Below, one piece after another: positions 1 to 6,520 of a stretch of 64,000 bases of DNA. The stretch is from Chloroflexota bacterium (GTDB lineage Bacteria > Chloroflexota > Anaerolineae > Aggregatilineales > UBA2796). A program made the translations under genes and the position numbers. The stretch is from assembly GCA_021325095.1 (NCBI GenBank), contig JAJPHV010000028.1:1-64000 (forward strand). Direction: 5' to 3'. Below the pieces are notes generated by a model. The model had not been told where the DNA came from. It did not search any database and saw only the letters and a program-made list of their open reading frames with translations. Each line of letters starts with the position of its first letter. The first letter of the stretch is position 1.

Positions 1-302
1 AACAGACAGCTTCATAGAAGAAGGTTCTGCTTTTAAGCAACAGCTTCTCAGGCTACGCATGAGCGACTGCTCTACGTTGACGCCTGAAGGCCCGATCCAG
101 GCCCACTCGGTCACGCCGTCCTTACAGCGTTTCAAGTCTTCCGTACAGGACTACCCTGTACAGCCACCAAACTTGAAGTTGGTAAAGGACGTTGTGACCA
201 TGCCCATGAGGGCAATCGATGAGGTCGATGCTAGCACAGAAAGGAGAGATGCGCAATTCCGCTGTCGCGTCAACGCGACAGTCCCCTTGCGCTAAATTAC
301 CT
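1..302 (+). ncRNA. Structured ORF-less element abutting rpsE (HEARO/omega-RNA-like, copy 1)
   Basis: No coding pattern is seen, but the region folds and matches the 5051-5369 element block by block. TCAGGC (48-53) pairs with GCCTGA (82-87). GGTCAC (109-114) pairs with GTGACC (194-199) and encloses TTCAAGT (131-137)/ACTTGAA (171-177), which in turn encloses GTACAGG (143-149)/CCTGTAC (155-161). The motif TTGGTAAAG follows at 179-187, then a small GCCC/GGGC hairpin, then CACAGAAAGGAG and a last hairpin ending 10 nt before the rpsE start. The 5' end may lie outside the window. The order UAAAG, GACC, hairpin, ACA-AAAGGAG recalls IscB omega-RNAs as I remember them; that name is an inference. Confidence 0.7.
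240..302 (+). promoter_or_regulatory. Shine-Dalgarno separated from the rpsE start by a hairpin
   Basis: GGAG lies at 243-246, 56 nt before the ATG, too far for normal initiation. The gap contains a hairpin with outer arms GCGCAA (251-256)/TTGCGC (287-292) and a perfect 8-bp inner stem 262-269/274-281. With the hairpin folded, the effective spacing is about 14 nt. The same design recurs before rplO and rpsM. Confidence 0.65.
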
Positions 303-851
303 ATGGCTAAACGCGAATCGCGTCGTGAGCGAGAGCGCGAGGAAGAGCGCGAAGAGTTTGACGAACGAGTGATCGACATCACGCGCGTGGCGAAGGTGGT
401 CAAAGGTGGCCGTCGCTTCGCTTTCCGTACCGTTGTGATCGTCGGCGATAACAAGGGCCGCGTCGGCATTGGCGTCGGCAAGTCGCGCGGTGTGCCCGAG
501 TCGATCCGCAAAGGGTCAGATTACGCCCGGAAGCGGATGGTACACGTCTCGCTGTCCGGCACGACCATTCCACACGAAGTGACGGCCAAACATGGCGGCG
601 CCGTTGTGATGCTGCGTCCGGCCTCGCCCGGCACGGGTGTCATCGCCGGCGGTAGCGTCCGGGCCGTGCTGGAAGCGGCGGGCATCCACGACATCCTGAG
701 CAAGAGCCAGGGCAGCAGCAACATGCTCAACGTCGCGGTGGCGACGCTCAAGGCGCTCAGTATGTTGAAGAACGCCAACGACCTGGCCCAGATGCGCGGC
801 AAAGAGGCGAACGAACTGCAACCATTCTGGGTGAGGAAGCAAAATGCCTGA
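303..851 (+). CDS. rpsE: 30S ribosomal protein S5
   Basis: Small-subunit protein of the decoding and mRNA-entry region. The 182-residue product begins [12 protein letters not shown] with a charged tail, followed by the S5 double-stranded-RNA-binding-like domain (from about [16 protein letters not shown], with [14 protein letters not shown]) and the C-terminal domain ([19 protein letters not shown] and the terminal [10 protein letters not shown] helix). I chose the ATG at 303 because it gives the family N terminus; an upstream in-frame ATG at 219 would run through the structured leader. The stop overlaps rpmD by 8 nt, as expected for an spc operon. Confidence 0.97.
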   Translation: MAKRESRREREREEEREEFDERVIDITRVAKVVKGGRRFAFRTVVIVGDNKGRVGIGVGKSRGVPESIRKGSDYARKRMVHVSLSGTTIPHEVTAKHGGAVVMLRPASPGTGVIAGGSVRAVLEAAGIHDILSKSQGSSNMLNVAVATLKALSMLKNANDLAQMRGKEANELQPFWVRKQNA

Positions 852-1050
852 GAAAAAACTGCGTATCACCCTGGTCAAAAGCCCGATTGGCAACCCGAAC
901 CGCCAGAAGTTGACGATCAAGGCACTCGGCCTGAAGCGCATTCGCCAGACGGTTGAGCATCCCGATAACCCGTCGATACGCGGCATGATCTACAAGGTCA
1001 GACACCTGGTTCAGGTGGAGGAAACCGAGTCGTCAACTACTCCCGGCTAA
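844..1050 (+). CDS. rpmD: 50S ribosomal protein L30
   Basis: Small large-subunit protein of 68 residues, slightly longer than the usual 58-60. The family core is clear: [12 protein letters not shown], the [12 protein letters not shown] segment, and the C-terminal strand [13 protein letters not shown]. The start overlaps the end of rpsE, with GAGGAAG upstream as ribosome binding site. In most genomes rplO follows at once; here a 339-bp structured non-coding stretch intervenes. Confidence 0.95.
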   Translation: MPEKKLRITLVKSPIGNPNRQKLTIKALGLKRIRQTVEHPDNPSIRGMIYKVRHLVQVEETESSTTPG

Positions 1051-1059
1051 AACTGGGAG

Positions 1060-1389
1060 CTTGCCCCTGGCGCTGGCACGGTCTTCTGTGCCATCCGAGG
1101 CGTGCGGGTGATTGACTGTACCCCACCAGCGTTCGTCTGCTGGTGCGAAGTCTATCGACCGTGAAGATTTTACGTAGGACAGGACAGTGATGCTCGACAG
1201 ACACCACCTTTCGCCTACAACCTTCTATCTTCCATTGGTAAAGTACCAGAAGCCTGGGGATGGACTAACCGTGCAGGGACGGCTTCACATCCCATGTGCC
1301 TTGTCCATCGCCCTCAAGTATAGCTCAGGAAAGGAGCAAAGGCGCATTCATCGCCCGTCTAAAGGCGGATGCCTCCTGCGCCGAATCTT
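1060..1389 (+). ncRNA. Structured ORF-less element abutting rplO (copy 2, most diverged)
   Basis: The primary sequence differs from the copies before rpsE and rpsM, but the core is conserved with compensatory changes. GAAGAT (1163-1168) pairs with ATCTTC (1227-1232); TTTAC is kept as the 5' internal loop; GTAGG (1174-1178) pairs with CCTAC (1214-1218); TTGGTAAAG follows at 1235-1243. Further stems are GATGGAC/GTCCATC and a 5' hairpin CACCAGC/GCTGGTG. It ends with AGGAAAGGAG and a GGCGC/GCGCC hairpin just before the rplO start. A native-looking GGGAG at 1055-1059 lies upstream, suggesting insertion between the original ribosome binding site and the start codon. The 5' boundary is approximate. 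Confidence 0.6.
1330..1389 (+). promoter_or_regulatory. Shine-Dalgarno separated from the rplO start by a hairpin
   Basis: GGAG (1333-1336) is 53 nt from the ATG at 1390. A hairpin with GGCGC (1341-1345)/GCGCC (1378-1382) arms, plus an inner imperfect stem around a CTAAAG-type loop, would shorten the effective spacing to about 11 nt. Confidence 0.6.
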
Positions 1390-1911
1390 ATGAAACTGCA
1401 CGAACTCAAGCCCGATCCCGGTTCGCGCAAGAAGGCGCGCCGCGTTGGGCGTGGTATCTCCGCCGGGCAGGGCAAGACGGCGGGGCGCGGTACGAAAGGC
1501 CAGAAGGCCCGGCCCGGTGGGGCCAAAGCGCCGTACTTTGAAGGCGGCCAGCTTCCGTTGGTGCGCCGTCTGCCTTTCAAGCGCGGCTTCACCAACATCT
1601 TCCGGGTCGAGTATCAGGAAGTGAGCATCCAATCGCTGGCCGAGCGCTTCAAGTCCGGCGCGGAAGTGACCCCACAGGCCCTCAAGGAGCACCGCCTGAT
1701 CGACGATGCCGACAAGCCGGTAGTCATCCTGGGCGGCGATGCCGAACTGAAAGCCAAACTGAATGTGAGCGCGCATCGCTTCACCAAGAGCGCCCGCGCC
1801 CGGATCGAAGGCGCGGGTGGCAAGGTCAACGAGCTAAAGCTGGCCGTCACCGGCGCTCGCGCTACCGTCAAGCTCCTCCCGAAGGCACAGCGGCCCAAAG
1901 CGGAGCAGTAA
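1390..1911 (+). CDS. rplO: 50S ribosomal protein L15
   Basis: Large-subunit assembly protein, 173 residues. It begins MKLHELKPDPGSRKKARRVGRG, then the glycine-rich basic stretch (GQGKTAGRGTKGQKAR) typical of L15, and FEGGQLPLVRRLPFKRGF. The C-terminal domain includes the VNELKLAVTGA segment near the end. The start at 1390 gives the usual N terminus; an in-frame ATG 21 nt upstream lies inside the leader hairpin. Confidence 0.96.
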   Translation: MKLHELKPDPGSRKKARRVGRGISAGQGKTAGRGTKGQKARPGGAKAPYFEGGQLPLVRRLPFKRGFTNIFRVEYQEVSIQSLAERFKSGAEVTPQALKEHRLIDDADKPVVILGGDAELKAKLNVSAHRFTKSARARIEGAGGKVNELKLAVTGARATVKLLPKAQRPKAEQ

Positions 1912-1926
1912 GAGAGAGGATGTTGA

Positions 1927-2030
1927 CCTCACCCCCTGCCCCCTCCACCACGCAGAGAGGGGGAAAGCGGAATACCCACCGCCCTAATTACTCCCCTCTC
2001 CACCCCAGTGGAGAGGGGTCGGGGGTGAGG
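1927..2030. repeat. GC-rich inverted repeat pair between rplO and secY
   Basis: Two copies of an intergenic repeat: a CCTCACCCC...GAGAGGGGG copy at about 1927-1963, and at 1991-2030 a CCCTCTCC/GGAGAGGGG hairpin followed by the signature GGGGGTGAGG. The same unit recurs between genes through the window. Confidence 0.75.
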
Positions 2031-2052
2031 CTAGTTCTAGAGGACATTCAGT

Positions 2053-3375
2053 ATGCAGATGCTTGATGCAGCGCGAAATGCGCTCCGGCTGCCCGATCTG
2101 CGGCGGAAACTCCTGTACACCCTGTTCATCCTGCTGGTCTACCAGTTCGCGGCGCACATCCCCGTGCCGGGCGTCAACCGCGCGGCGCTGGACAGCCTGC
2201 TCAACGGGCAGGGCGCAGGCTTCATCCAGATTCTGAACCTGCTGTCGGGTGGTGCAGTCTCGTATTTCAGCGTACTGGCGAACGGTGTGTACCCGTACAT
2301 CACCGCGCAGATTATCCTGCAACTGCTGATGGGCGTCATTCCACAATTGGAAGCGATTGCTCGTGAACCAGGCGGCCAGGACAAAATCAACCAGTATACC
2401 TACTATCTGGCGATCCCGATGGGCCTGTTGCAGTCCGTCGGCCAGATCAATATTCTGCAAAGTTTCTCGACACAGGGCAGCATCTTGCCGGGCTTTGGCA
2501 GCAATACGTTGCTGACGATCATGGTGCTATGCACGATGACCGCCGGAACGATGTTCGCCATCTGGCTGGGCAACCTGATCACCGAACAGGGCATCGGCAA
2601 TGGCCTGTCGCTGATCATCTTCGCGGGCATCGTGGCGCAGGTTCCGCGCTCGCTCGGCGTCCTGTTGCAGGACGAATGGGCTGTCTTCAACCTGATCGCC
2701 TTCATCGTGCTGACCTTCGCTACTGTCGTCTTCATCGTCTTTATGGAGAACGGCACGCGGCGCATTCCGGTGCAGTATGGCAAACGGGTGCGGGGCCGCA
2801 AACAGTACGGCGGCGGCTCGACACACATCCCGCTGCGCGTCAACAGTGCGGGCATGATCCCGCTCATCTTCGCGCAGGCCATCGTCACCTTCCCGGCGAT
2901 CCTGGCCGGAATCTTTTTCCCCAACACGCCGTTCGGCACGTTTCTGCAAAATACCTTCGGAACCCGGCAGGGCTTCTGGTTCTGGGTGTTCGAGTTTATC
3001 CTGGTCGTGGCCTTCACGTATTTCTACACAGACGTGATGATCCAGAACCAGAAACTCGGCGAGAACTTGCAGCGGCAGGGCGGGTTCATCCCCGGCATCC
3101 GGCCCGGCAAGCGCACACAGGACTATATCACGAAAGTCACGCGCCGGATCACTTCGGCGGGCGCACTCTACCTGGGACTCGTGACCGTGCTGCCCGGCCT
3201 GGCCGTCATCGTCGATTACATTTTCACCGGACGGACAGACGTCACCCGCGCCACCAACCCGGCTCAGGTCATCAGTTCCGCCGGCTTGATCATCGTGGTC
3301 GGCGTCGTGGTGGACACCATGCGCCAGCTCGAGGCGCAGTTGGTCATGCGTAACTACGAAGGCTTCATGCGCTAG
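2053..3375 (+). CDS. secY: Preprotein translocase subunit SecY
   Basis: Channel subunit of SecYEG in the cytoplasmic membrane. The 440-residue product has about ten hydrophobic segments. Family landmarks include VNRAALDSLL early on, the plug-region segment GGAVSYFSVLANGVYPYITAQII, the NGTRRIPVQYGKR loop, and QRQGGFIPGIRPGKRT in the large C-terminal cytoplasmic loop that contacts ribosomes and SecA. AGAGGAC lies upstream of the ATG. It sits between rplO and adk in the normal spc order. Confidence 0.97.
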   Translation: MQMLDAARNALRLPDLRRKLLYTLFILLVYQFAAHIPVPGVNRAALDSLLNGQGAGFIQILNLLSGGAVSYFSVLANGVYPYITAQIILQLLMGVIPQLEAIAREPGGQDKINQYTYYLAIPMGLLQSVGQINILQSFSTQGSILPGFGSNTLLTIMVLCTMTAGTMFAIWLGNLITEQGIGNGLSLIIFAGIVAQVPRSLGVLLQDEWAVFNLIAFIVLTFATVVFIVFMENGTRRIPVQYGKRVRGRKQYGGGSTHIPLRVNSAGMIPLIFAQAIVTFPAILAGIFFPNTPFGTFLQNTFGTRQGFWFWVFEFILVVAFTYFYTDVMIQNQKLGENLQRQGGFIPGIRPGKRTQDYITKVTRRITSAGALYLGLVTVLPGLAVIVDYIFTGRTDVTRATNPAQVISSAGLIIVVGVVVDTMRQLEAQLVMRNYEGFMR

Positions 3376-3395
3376 GGAAGCCAGCAAAGGACACT

Positions 3396-4073
3396 ATGGT
3401 TGCACAGGCAACGTATATTGTGCTGATGGGCGTGCAGGGAGCCGGCAAGGGCACTCAGGCGGCCATTCTTTCCAGAGAGTTGAACCTGCCGCACGTCACG
3501 TCAGGCGGCCTGTTCCGCGAGATGCGCACGCAAGATACCCCGCTGGCCCGCGAAGTGCAGGCTATCATGAAGACGGGCGCGCTCGTTCCCGACGACGTAA
3601 CCATTCGCATCGTCGGGGATCGGCTGATGAAAGGCGATGCCGTCCAGGGCGCCATCCTGGATGGCTTCCCGCGCACGCGCCCGCAAGCCGAGGCGCTCGA
3701 CGCACTGCTGGCGAAGATGGGCAGCAAGGTGACGATAGTGCCGTTCCTTAACCTGGACAAGGAGGTCGCTATCAGGCGCATTTCTGACCGGTGGGAATGC
3801 TCACAAAACCCGTCACACGTCTACAACCAATCCACCAACCCGCCGCAGATTCCGGGGCGTTGCGATATTGACGATGCGCCCCTCCGCCAGCGCGACGATG
3901 ATACCCCCGAAGCCGCAGCCCGTCGCGTCAACCTGTACTTCGAGGAAACCGCGCCGCTGCTGGATTACTACCGGGCAAAGGGCCTGGTTCGAGAGATCAA
4001 CGCTGACCAGCCCATCGACAAAGTGACCGCCGATCTGATGAGCGCGATCACGACAGCTATCCAGGCGGGTTGA
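3396..4073 (+). CDS. adk: Adenylate kinase
   Basis: Converts AMP and ATP to two ADP in the cytoplasm. The 225-residue long-form enzyme has the P-loop GVQGAGKGTQ near the N terminus, the AMP-site segments TSGGLFRE and LDGFPRTRPQAEAL, and QRDDDTPEAAARRV. The LID is present (RWEC to GRCDIDDAPL), but only the first and third of the four usual zinc-binding cysteines remain, the others being N/P and D, so metal binding is doubtful. It follows secY by 20 nt and precedes map by 4 nt. Confidence 0.95.
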   Translation: MVAQATYIVLMGVQGAGKGTQAAILSRELNLPHVTSGGLFREMRTQDTPLAREVQAIMKTGALVPDDVTIRIVGDRLMKGDAVQGAILDGFPRTRPQAEALDALLAKMGSKVTIVPFLNLDKEVAIRRISDRWECSQNPSHVYNQSTNPPQIPGRCDIDDAPLRQRDDDTPEAAARRVNLYFEETAPLLDYYRAKGLVREINADQPIDKVTADLMSAITTAIQAG

Positions 4074-4077
4074 GCCA

Positions 4078-4860
4078 GTGATCCACATCAAGAAGCCTGA
4101 CGAACTGCTCATCATGCGCGAGGCCGGGCGCATTGTGGCCCGTGCCCTTGCCGCAATGCGGGAGGCTGTCAAGCCGGGCATCACGACGGCGGAGCTTGAT
4201 CGCATCGCGCGGGATGTGATCGCCCGGCACAACGCCATCCCGACGTTCGTGGGCTACCCGCCGGGCAGCAAGCACCCCTTCCCGGCGGCTATCAATGCCA
4301 GCATCAACGACGAACTGGTGCACGGCATTCCGGGCCCGCGCGTCTTGCAGGAAGGCGACATCATCAGCCTGGACGTGGGCGCAACCTACAAAGGCTTCGT
4401 GGGCGACGCGGCCTTCACGATGGGCGTCGGCCAGATCAGTCCCGCCGCGCAGCGCCTGATCGAAGTCACCGAGCAGTGCCTGGCCGAAGGCATCAAGGCT
4501 TCTGTCGTCGGTAACGAAACCAAAGACGTATCCATGGCGATCCAGCGCTATGCCGAAAGTCATGGGTACAACGTCGTCCGCGAGTACACCGGGCACGGCG
4601 TCGGGCGCAATATGCACGAGGAGCCGCAGGTTCCCAACTGGTGGCCGCGTGGCCGTCGCCGGGATCGCCAGTGGCGCAGTTACCCGCTGCAACCCGGCAT
4701 GACCTATGCCCTGGAACCGATGATCATTGCGGGCAACCCCGAAACCAAAGTGCTGGATGATCACTGGACGGTGGTGATCAAAGACGGTTCGCTGTGCGCC
4801 CACGCCGAACACACCATTGCCGTCACCGATGGAGAACCGCTGATCCTCACGCTGCCATAA
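4078..4860 (+). CDS. map: Methionine aminopeptidase, type I
   Basis: Removes the initiator methionine from nascent proteins. The 260-residue product carries the metal ligands of the pita-bread fold: DVGATYKGFVGDAAFT (two Asp), EYTGHGVGRNMHEEP (His), the Glu in YALEPMI and the Glu in HAEHTIAVT. The GTG start at 4078 is 4 nt after the adk stop and gives MIHIKKPDELLIMREAGRIV, the normal N terminus. A short insertion (PRGRRRDRQWRSYPLQ) replaces the usual tight turn before the active-site Glu. Confidence 0.95.
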   Translation: MIHIKKPDELLIMREAGRIVARALAAMREAVKPGITTAELDRIARDVIARHNAIPTFVGYPPGSKHPFPAAINASINDELVHGIPGPRVLQEGDIISLDVGATYKGFVGDAAFTMGVGQISPAAQRLIEVTEQCLAEGIKASVVGNETKDVSMAIQRYAESHGYNVVREYTGHGVGRNMHEEPQVPNWWPRGRRRDRQWRSYPLQPGMTYALEPMIIAGNPETKVLDDHWTVVIKDGSLCAHAEHTIAVTDGEPLILTLP

Positions 4861-4861
4861 G

Positions 4862-4927
4862 CCTCACCCCGTCAAGGTGTATCCCGGTTTCCCTCTCTGC
4901 GAAGCGAAGAGGGGCCAGGGGGTGAGG
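4862..4927. repeat. GC-rich inverted repeat between map and the rpsM leader
   Basis: Copy of the intergenic repeat: GCCTCACCCC at the left, CCCTCTCTGCGAAGCGAAGAGGGG in the middle (hairpin with a GCGAAGC-type loop), and CCAGGGGGTGAGGC at the right. It may act as a terminator or transcript stabiliser after map. Confidence 0.7.
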
Positions 4928-4943
4928 CCAAGCAACCTGGGGA

Positions 4944-4972
4944 TAGAAAAAACGCCGATTTTGTGATAAGAT
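4944..4972 (+). promoter_or_regulatory. Possible promoter before the rpsM leader
   Basis: A TAAGAT box (4967-4972) lies 17 nt after a weak TAGAAA (4944-4949), in a short AT-rich stretch after the map repeat. It would give an RNA leader of almost 400 nt for rpsM. The -35 match is poor. Confidence 0.3.
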
Positions 4973-5050
4973 GACGCTTCCGCTTGCCGCGAATCCCGGT
5001 TCGCAGCCGCGTAAAGCGTCGAGAAGGATAAAGAGGAGTATCACGGCCCT

Positions 5051-5369
5051 GTGACCACTCCGCCAGCTAAAGCAGGCGGCTTCTTGCGAAGAAGCCCACT
5101 TCAACAGCGGCTTCTCAGGCTACGCATGTCCCACTGGACTACGTTAGCGCCTGAAGGCTCAGTCCGAGCCGACCTGGTCACGGCCCTTCAAGACGTTTCA
5201 AGTCTTACGTGCGGAGAAGCTCCGCACAGCCGAGAACTTGAAGTTGATAAAGAGCGAGTGACCGCGCCCCGTGTGTTGGGGGCAAAAGTTAGGCAGAGTA
5301 TAACACAGAAAGGAGCAGAGCGCCATTCTCCTGTCTGCTAAAGCAGGCAGTCCCCTGGCGCAATTACCT
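5051..5369 (+). ncRNA. Structured ORF-less element abutting rpsM (HEARO/omega-RNA-like, copy 3)
   Basis: Close relative of the element before rpsE. Elements in order: a CCGCC/GGCGG hairpin and a GGCTTC/GAAGCC hairpin (5060-5096); TCAGGC (5115-5120)/GCCTGA (5149-5154); GGCTC/GAGCC (5156-5170); GGTCAC (5176-5181)/GTGACC (5258-5263); TTCAAGT (5197-5203)/ACTTGAA (5236-5242), enclosing GTGCGGAG (5209-5216)/CTCCGCAC (5220-5227); TTGATAAAG (5244-5252); GCCCC/GGGGC; CACAGAAAGGAG; and a terminal hairpin. The inner stem differs in sequence from copy 1 but pairs perfectly, so the structure is under selection. A native-looking GAGGAG (5033-5038) lies just upstream of the element. Confidence 0.75.
5309..5369 (+). 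promoter_or_regulatory. Shine-Dalgarno separated from the rpsM start by a hairpin
   Basis: GGAG (5312-5315) is 54 nt from the ATG. The gap holds CGCCA (5321-5325)/TGGCG (5356-5360) around CTGTCTGC (5331-5338)/GCAGGCAG (5343-5350) with a TAAA loop. Effective spacing after folding is about 14 nt. The last bases, AATTACCT then ATGGC, are identical to those before rpsE. Confidence 0.65.
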
Positions 5370-5756
5370 ATGGCACGTATCGAAGGTGTAGACCTCCCAC
5401 GTGACAAGCGTATCGAGGTCGGGCTGACCTACATTTACGGGATTGGCCGCCCACGCAGTCTGGAAATTCTGGATGCTACGGGCATCAACCCGGACACCCG
5501 CGTGCGCGACCTGTCCGAAGCAGAAGTACAGATGTTGCGTGATGCGGTCAGCAATTATCGCGTGGAAGGCGAACTGCGCCGCGAGGTGCAGTTGAACATC
5601 AAACGCCTGATCGAGATCGGCTGCTATCGCGGCCTGCGCCACCGCCGCAACCTGCCCGTGCGCGGCCAGCGCACCCGGACCAACGCTCGCACCAAGCGCG
5701 GCCCGAAGAAGACGGTAGCCGGGCGTGGTCGTCGTCGCGGTGCAAAGAAGAAGTAA
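5370..5756 (+). CDS. rpsM: 30S ribosomal protein S13
   Basis: Head-domain protein contacting the P-site tRNA and S19. The 128-residue product has the canonical [27 protein letters not shown] start, the helix-two-turn-helix region and the basic tail with [16 protein letters not shown] and [15 protein letters not shown]. infA and rpmJ, which usually lie between map and rpsM, are not found in 4861-5369. It is followed by a DUF433/DUF5615 pair rather than directly by rpsK. Confidence 0.97.
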   Translation: MARIEGVDLPRDKRIEVGLTYIYGIGRPRSLEILDATGINPDTRVRDLSEAEVQMLRDAVSNYRVEGELRREVQLNIKRLIEIGCYRGLRHRRNLPVRGQRTRTNARTKRGPKKTVAGRGRRRGAKKK

Positions 5757-5807
5757 TCCCGGCCCCTGGGGAGATTCCTCTCCCCGGACCAATCGAGGGC
5801 TTGCCCT

Positions 5808-6050
5808 ATGAATGCGCTTTTGCAGCGTATTTCCATTGATCCGAACGTGTGCTTTGGAAAGCCGTGTATTCGCGGCACACGGATATGGGTCTCGCTGCTT
5901 CTCGACTTGCTGGCAAGCGGCATGACTATCGAAGAAGTGCTTGAAGAGTATCCGTATCTCACCAAAGAGAACATTCTGGCCGCCATTGCTTATGGGGCGG
6001 AAATGTCCAGGGCGCACTTTGTCGATATTCCGGTCCGGGCCACTGAATGA
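5808..6050 (+). CDS. DUF433 protein, probable antitoxin
   Basis: Small 80-residue protein with the DUF433 signature: ISIDPNVCFGKPCIRGTRIWVSLL near the N terminus, then a helix-turn-helix-like segment with GMTIEEVLEEYPYLTKENILAAIAYG. DUF433 proteins commonly pair with DUF5615 PIN-like proteins (VapB45/VapC45-like modules); the next gene is exactly that, overlapping by 4 nt. A GAGGG motif lies 9 nt upstream of the ATG. The antitoxin role is inferred from family and pairing. Its place inside a ribosomal operon is odd. Confidence 0.8.
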   Translation: MNALLQRISIDPNVCFGKPCIRGTRIWVSLLLDLLASGMTIEEVLEEYPYLTKENILAAIAYGAEMSRAHFVDIPVRATE

Positions 6051-6442
6051 AGTTCAAGCTCAACGAAAACTTTGGCACGCGCACCCGGCAGCTTTTTCGA
6101 GATGCTGGATACGAAACCAGAACGGTCTACGATCAACAGCTTCAAGGGTGTACTGACCAGCGGCTCTTCGAGGTAGTTTGTACCGAAGATGACTGCCTGG
6201 TAACGCTGGATTTTGCCAGTGTAACTCGCTTTCCGCCCGCCCAAACTCATGGACTGGTTGTGAGCCGAGTGCCTCAGAATCCAAGCCTTGTGCTCCTTGA
6301 GCAAATGATCCGCCGCTTTTTGGACCTGCGGCCTCAGATGTCGGTTGAAGGGAAGTTGTGGATTGTCGAAGTTGATCGGGTGCGTATTCATGAGCCGTCC
6401 GAACCAAACGGCGGGAGAGCGGCTCCCCCTGTACAACCCTGA
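6047..6442 (+). CDS. DUF5615 PIN-like protein, probable toxin
   Basis: 131 residues, starting MKFKLNENFGTRTRQLFRDAGYE, the usual N terminus of DUF5615 proteins, where the acidic residue normally after KxxxD is here E/N. Further acidic positions of a PIN-like site lie in VCTEDDCLVTLDFASV. It overlaps the DUF433 gene by ATGA. A ribonuclease role is inferred from VapC45-like relatives. The first catalytic position (LNEN rather than LDEN) is slightly atypical. A promoter for rpsK overlaps its 3' end. Confidence 0.75.
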   Translation: MKFKLNENFGTRTRQLFRDAGYETRTVYDQQLQGCTDQRLFEVVCTEDDCLVTLDFASVTRFPPAQTHGLVVSRVPQNPSLVLLEQMIRRFLDLRPQMSVEGKLWIVEVDRVRIHEPSEPNGGRAAPPVQP

Positions 6443-6458
6443 CAATCCGTGCTATAAT
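6430..6458 (+). promoter_or_regulatory. Promoter for rpsK
   Basis: TGTACA (6430-6435), a 17-nt spacer and TATAAT (6453-6458). It overlaps the end of the DUF5615 gene and would let rpsK and the genes after it be transcribed independently of the toxin-antitoxin-like pair. Confidence 0.6.
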
Positions 6459-6478
6459 TTTTCGCCGCTTAGTGACAG

Positions 6479-6497
6479 GTCAGCGCGGGCCGCTGAC
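6479..6497 (+). promoter_or_regulatory. Leader hairpin before rpsK
   Basis: GTCAGCG (6479-6485) and CGCTGAC (6491-6497) form a perfect 7-bp stem with a 5-nt loop, 8 nt before the CAGGAG ribosome binding site of rpsK. It could be a regulatory leader structure; no binding partner can be named. Confidence 0.45.
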
Positions 6498-6520
6498 GCT
6501 TTCAGGAGATTTTACAAAAC

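Noticed and set aside
1..302. T-box or known metabolite riboswitch before rpsE
   Set aside because: No T-box consensus, no specifier stem, and no recognised riboswitch motif; three copies with a shared fold next to r-protein genes do not fit a metabolite switch.
1187..1541. Frames of 68 and 81 residues crossing the rplO leader and start
   Set aside because: They lack a ribosome binding site, overlap rplO in another frame and show no family pattern.
5051..5341. A 96-residue frame through the rpsM leader element
   Set aside because: It spans the structured element and reads like non-coding sequence; the RNA fold explains the conservation better than any protein.
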